From Onchocerca lupi (Eukaryota; Nematoda; Chromadorea; Rhabditida; Onchocercidae), in NCBI GenBank assembly GCA_028564675.1, contig JAOVVO010000047.1:1-64000 (forward strand): 64,000 nucleotides of DNA. Direction: 5' to 3'. The notes below the pieces were generated by a model. It saw only the letters and a program-made list of their open reading frames with translations, did not search any database and was not told where the DNA came from. Both the position numbers and the translations under genes were made by a program. This document shows, piece after piece, positions 59,864 to 64,000 of this stretch. Each line of letters starts with the position of its first letter. Within the stretch, counting starts at the first letter, position 1.

Positions 59864-62115
59864 ATGTATTCGGCATTGCAGTCACTTTGTTGTTGCAATG
59901 TAGAAGGTAGTGATGATGAAGGACCGTTGATAAATGATACTGATGGTGGTCATTTTGGAACTGCTGCGTTAGTTTACTTCTTATCTTCAGTTGTCATCTC
60001 ATATTAAATGTCTAATATTACGATCAAAATTATAAAGATTAAGATATTAGAATATAAATAGAAATATTTTTCTTGTTAAATTGCATGCAAATATGCTTTT
60101 ATTAGTTTATTTTTTTTTCTTTTTGTTGCAAAAGCTTTATTTTAAGGTATTTCTTGTAACTCTAATAAATTAGTTATTTTAGGCTGGTTTGTTTGCAAGA
60201 AAATCATACAAATTCAAATAATATAGAATGCTTTTCTAAGATAAAAGATTCTTCTGCCTTTTCATTTATTGGTTTCGAGTAATGTAAAAGTTCAAGAAAT
60301 ATAGAATTGGTCGCAATCAAAATTTAATAGAAATTAGAATAGAAGTTAATATCTTAATTTTATAATAGGCGAATTTCTAGATCAAATAAGGATTTTGATA
60401 AGAAAGTAGGAAGAGATATAGTGATCTAGGTTTCCTGTTGTACAGCGATACTCAAAAATAATTTTCTTTATAAAAGAAGACTGACGATAAGTATCTTTCG
60501 AAGATTATTATTAAAATTATTATATTTCTAGAAGATTATTATTATTTAGAAGATTATTATAGCTGTGCTTAGAGGATTCATTTTATGTTGTTATTATTGA
60601 GAAAATATATTGGCCAAATATTCATTTTTAGAATTGACATTCGTATATGTTTACCTTTTTAGACCTTCTGATTCAGTCAATCGTTTCTGGATAAACGATG
60701 TGGAAGAGCATATGACACCTCATACATCCAATGGCCCTGGAAGTTTTCGTCAATGTAACGATGAAGATGAATTATTAAATCAAATTCTGGAAGCTACGCA
60801 ACAGGTAGTATTTTATTGTAAAAGCATTCAATCAGTAATTTTCTTTTCATTGAATTTCCAGTGTGTTTTGTTTAAAAAGAGTTAGGCAATCATAACAATA
60901 TATCAAAATTGCGACAGAATCATATAGTCGATGCAGTTAAACATCAAATCTTTTTAAATAAAAGCGTTCTATTTAAAGCGATATTAGCCACTTCAGTATA
61001 CGTTTTATCGTTCTTTGGGTTAAAGTGTCGGAAAGGAATTATAACTTTTATTATCATTTGCTTTTGTTAGCATGTGAGGTTCAGGAATTCATGGAACTGC
61101 TAAAATAATGTCAATACAACGAACCATCAAATTAATTCTACTAGATTACCTAAATGATTAAATTAGTAGCCTGATAAGTATCGTAAGCTATTACAGTTCT
61201 GCAACAAGACTGTTTGATGTGTATCTTGAGTATCAAAAGAAAATTTCAAAAAAGCATTTCATCTACTTGGATTTTTATTGAGATCAGAATACATTTAATA
61301 TTTCCTTCAAAAATGTTATCTTTCAATTAGACGGTGATTAATATCTCTATATACGAGTAAACAATTAATAAAATGCTAAAACAGAAATTTTACTAACTTC
61401 TTGCAGAATATAATAGATGTTGCTAATATGGATGGTACTACAACGCCATACAAAGAAGATTTATCGAAAGCTCAAAGATATGTAGATGCAGTTAGACAAC
61501 ATGATTTACGAATTCGGAAACATGCTTTTGATGCAACTCCAGAAAATGGTTTCTTCCACAAATTTTTCTATTAATGCAGAAAAAAATTAGAAAAAGAAAT
61601 GAAAAATGCTATGATATTGTTTCACTAGTGAAAGTAAAGATCACTCTTAATTTTGTTTAAAAACTTAAAGTTTTTCCTACATTATCTGTATTTGATTTTC
61701 TTGCATAGTTTTTTCTTTTTCTTTCTTTTTCTCGGTAAAGTGACATCTTACTTTCTACTATTTACAAGAACCTTTGCTCATTTAATTTTATAATTTTGAC
61801 TAAATTCTAGATTTTTTATTGTTCTGTTTTTTAAATTTATTGGTATTTTAGTTCTTTGGGAGAGAAATAATATGATAATCTAAATACTGATTACTGCAAT
61901 AAAGTCTAGCTATTAAAGCTATCATTATAGATTTGTGTCTCTTATCCGATGTTGGAGAACGAGTGATTGAGATATTACAACGACCAGCACAAACTTTTGC
62001 AGCGCATTCAGATTTACGAGATTTTGCGAGAAATATGTCTGCTGCAATGGTAAATGGTATACAAATTGAGCACAAACAGGATATTCTCATTCACATGACT
62101 TTTTCGGATGAATAA
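59864..62115 (+). CDS. LAMTOR1: Ragulator subunit LAMTOR1 (p18) homologue
   Basis: Membrane anchor of the Ragulator complex, which holds Rag GTPases and mTORC1 signalling on late endosomes and lysosomes. Exons: 59864-59967, 60663-60804, 61407-61548, 61931-62115; phases 2, 0 and 1 agree; 190 residues (human 161). Key blocks are the N-terminal Cys cluster SLCCCN with an acidic DDEGPLI stretch (human MGCCYS..), DEDELLNQILEATQQ, NIIDV at residue 83, AQRYVDAVRQ, and a C-terminal helix region DLRDFARNMSAAM. In this reading the start is ATG 59864 (MYSALQ), 17 bases after a TTTCAG acceptor suitable for SL1. That lacks the N-myristoylated Gly2 of other LAMTOR1 proteins. Alternatively an unseen exon encoding MG splices to the CAG acceptor at 59881, in the same frame. 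Confidence 0.9.
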
Positions 62116-64000
62116 TTTTGATATAAACTGAAGCAAATGTTTGGTAGATTTGATTTTTGATTTTTTTCGTTTTATTTTAATTACTGAAATCATTGAAAAA
62201 CATAATAGCTAGTAGACTTTAAAGAAAAAAAAAAAAACTTTAGTGAGCACTTTTTTTTCTTTTGTCAGATCCATTAATTTGAGCTTTAAATTACTTGCTT
62301 TTCTCTAACATTAGCCTGCTAGAACCAAATTTTTTTCCTTTAAATTTTACAGTCTTGAATTACTGTTATTTTTTCAATGATGCTCTTATATAAAATCGAG
62401 TTATGATGATGCGCTTATATTTCTGCATGTTTCATAGGTATATGCTTGTTTGCGCTTTTTTTCCGCTCTTTGATTAATTTCATCTTCAACAATTTTTTAT
62501 ATTTGTCTTAAGAACGTTGATTTAAATATAGTTGGTATTGGTCTTGCTAGTTCCTGAACTCATATTTTTAGGATCTTGTTGATGAGATTTGTGAATAGTA
62601 GCAACCATATCACATTAACTAATTTATTGCTCTACTTGTGATCTTATTTTGTACCATTTCTGTAACTAGCAATTGAATGTTGCAAAAGGAATCTAAATTG
62701 CTTAATATTTTACATTTACGAGAGGATTTCATTACTGACAGTTTAAGTTTATAAAACTTCAGATTTTAACAACAAAAGAAAGACATTTATTTTATTTTTA
62801 TAACGAAGTAATAGTCGGCATAGTAATTGTGATGTTCAGAATAGATGTTAACTATTAATTCATGCATTGGTAGATATAGTAAGTGACGTATATAGTAGAT
62901 ACATCTCCGGTATGTTTATATTGTGGACATAAGCGGCAAGAACAGTAGTTCGACACTTTTAAGGATGGCATAATTTTTTTCCTTTATATTAGCGAAGTTA
63001 TGGCTCATTAATTTTTTGAAACTTACCATTATTTCGAATCCAGTTTGTATTTTTGATGGGAAGAGTATCGTTCCGTAGGCAGTATTTGGCATTTCCATTT
63101 TATTATATAACTGCAGCCATAGAGTATTTTCTGATTTTTAGGTAACTTCAATACCAAGTACTGTTTGGTATGGGAATGTAATTGTTTAAATATTATATTT
63201 CAATCTTCTTGAAATAATACGATTTCTAAAACATAATGATTTCATCAGGACAGGGTAGAAGTAAGAAAGTAGAAATCATAGCAATCAGTTCTGGTAAATT
63301 TCCATTTAAGTATTATTACATGTTTATGTATGTATATATAAGGCGAGTTTCAAATTTTTTTCAGGAAGAGTTTGCAAGTGAAGATTGATATAATGCTCGT
63401 TACCTGATATAGGAGTACATACTTTGCAGATCATATGAACCATCATGTACCACATATTGAATTTATTGTTCAGTTTTGGTCATTTTGCCAGTTTCTTTCG
63501 GTTTCTAATAATTCAAATAATTTATAGTACTCTTTTATTATATAATTAACTTTCTCAATAGGAAGAGCAAACTTTGTTACTTGTTATATATTTACTATTT
63601 CTATTATCCATTATTTTTGCTCAGTCTCATCAATATGCAGTGCATTATTTCTTTTTTTTTTTCTTTTCCTTTTTTGACAATAGAACAGATTTTAAATATT
63701 CATAGTTGTTTAATTACCTGAAATATTTTAATATTCTGCAGCCTGGAATTGTGTCCAATTTGCTTTAAATGATTGAACTTATGTATATAATTTACTGTCA
63801 GTTGGTTGAAGCGCGCATGATTTCATTTCTCGAAGGGAATGATTAGATTTGTCCGGTGAATTGACGATGTGCTACATAAATTTACTACACCCAGCAGATA
63901 GCAGATAGAGTAAATTAATCGGCAAATTAGCGGAGTCAATTAATTAAATGCTGAATTATTAGAAAGATGATAAATGCAAAATGGTTTAAATCTCAATCTT
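62116..64000. other. region downstream of LAMTOR1
   Basis: A+T-rich. Apart from the minus-strand exon at 63027-63110 nothing is supported. Confidence 0.45.
63027..63110 (-). other. orphan coding exon with consensus splice sites
   Basis: On the minus strand TATGGCTGCAG precedes and ATG|GTAAGT follows a 28-codon exon in phase 0 (LYNKMEMPNTAYGTILFPSK then IQTGFEIM). With SL1 added at the acceptor, translation would start at MEMPNT. The amino-acid mix is unlike the Phe/Lys/Asn-rich chance frames nearby. No partner exon was found in the 0.9 kb towards LAMTOR1, and upstream exons may lie past the window edge. Family unknown. Confidence 0.4.

Noticed and set aside
62905..62946. CxxC-GH zinc-knuckle-like word (VCLYCGHKRQEQ)
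   Set aside because: Only about 15 codons, directly followed by a stop and with no retroelement sequence around it.
63130..63165. Possible minus-strand exon FPYQTVLGIE before the 63-kb exon
   Set aside because: The intron to the next exon would be 36 bp and there is no upstream acceptor before an in-frame stop.

Overview
This window looks like nuclear DNA of a nematode, most likely a spirurid or filarial species. The evidence is a strongly A+T-rich sequence full of homopolymer runs and degenerate minisatellites, small genes cut by many short to mid-sized introns with TTTCAG- or TTTTAG-type acceptors, an exact genomic copy of the nematode SL1 spliced-leader sequence at 51853-51874, and coding sequence that still aligns by eye to conserved animal proteins. 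No bacterial operon, rRNA or CRISPR array is visible. The species call is inference.

Layout. 1-7.8 kb: non-coding, with a ~61-bp tandem array (590-1110) and a G-rich island (6.6-6.8 kb). 7.8-10.6 kb (+): ILF2/NF45, ten exons. 11.7-17.6 kb (+): the kinetochore protein NUF2, ten exons. 21.0-22.3 kb (-): a three-exon InaF-motif membrane protein whose first intron carries a decayed tRNA-Asp-like sequence. 24.1-26.9 kb (+): a single-pass membrane protein of unknown function with a tandemly duplicated exon. 27.1-30.5 kb: several weaker exon candidates and a probable small three-exon gene. 30.5-44.0 kb: a gene-poor stretch with minisatellites. 44.0-47.5 kb (+): a divergent recoverin/KChIP-like EF-hand protein with a decayed mariner-like fragment and a truncated exon copy in an intron. 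47.5-59.8 kb: gene-poor, with minisatellites, one possible secreted protein (-), a structured G+C-richer segment and the SL1 copy. 59.9-62.1 kb (+): LAMTOR1, four exons. 63.0-63.1 kb (-): one orphan exon with very good splice signals.

The confident genes are unrelated in function: RNA binding, chromosome segregation, membrane proteins, calcium sensing and lysosomal mTORC1 signalling. They look like ordinary single-copy nuclear genes rather than a functional cluster. Exon models were joined by reading frame, splice phase and family alignment; every phase quoted was checked by arithmetic on the coordinates. The most interesting points are the SL1 copy with its hairpin-rich upstream segment, the duplicated exon with a GT-to-GC donor change, the truncated decoy exon in the EF-hand gene, and the tRNA-like relic that may head a SINE.
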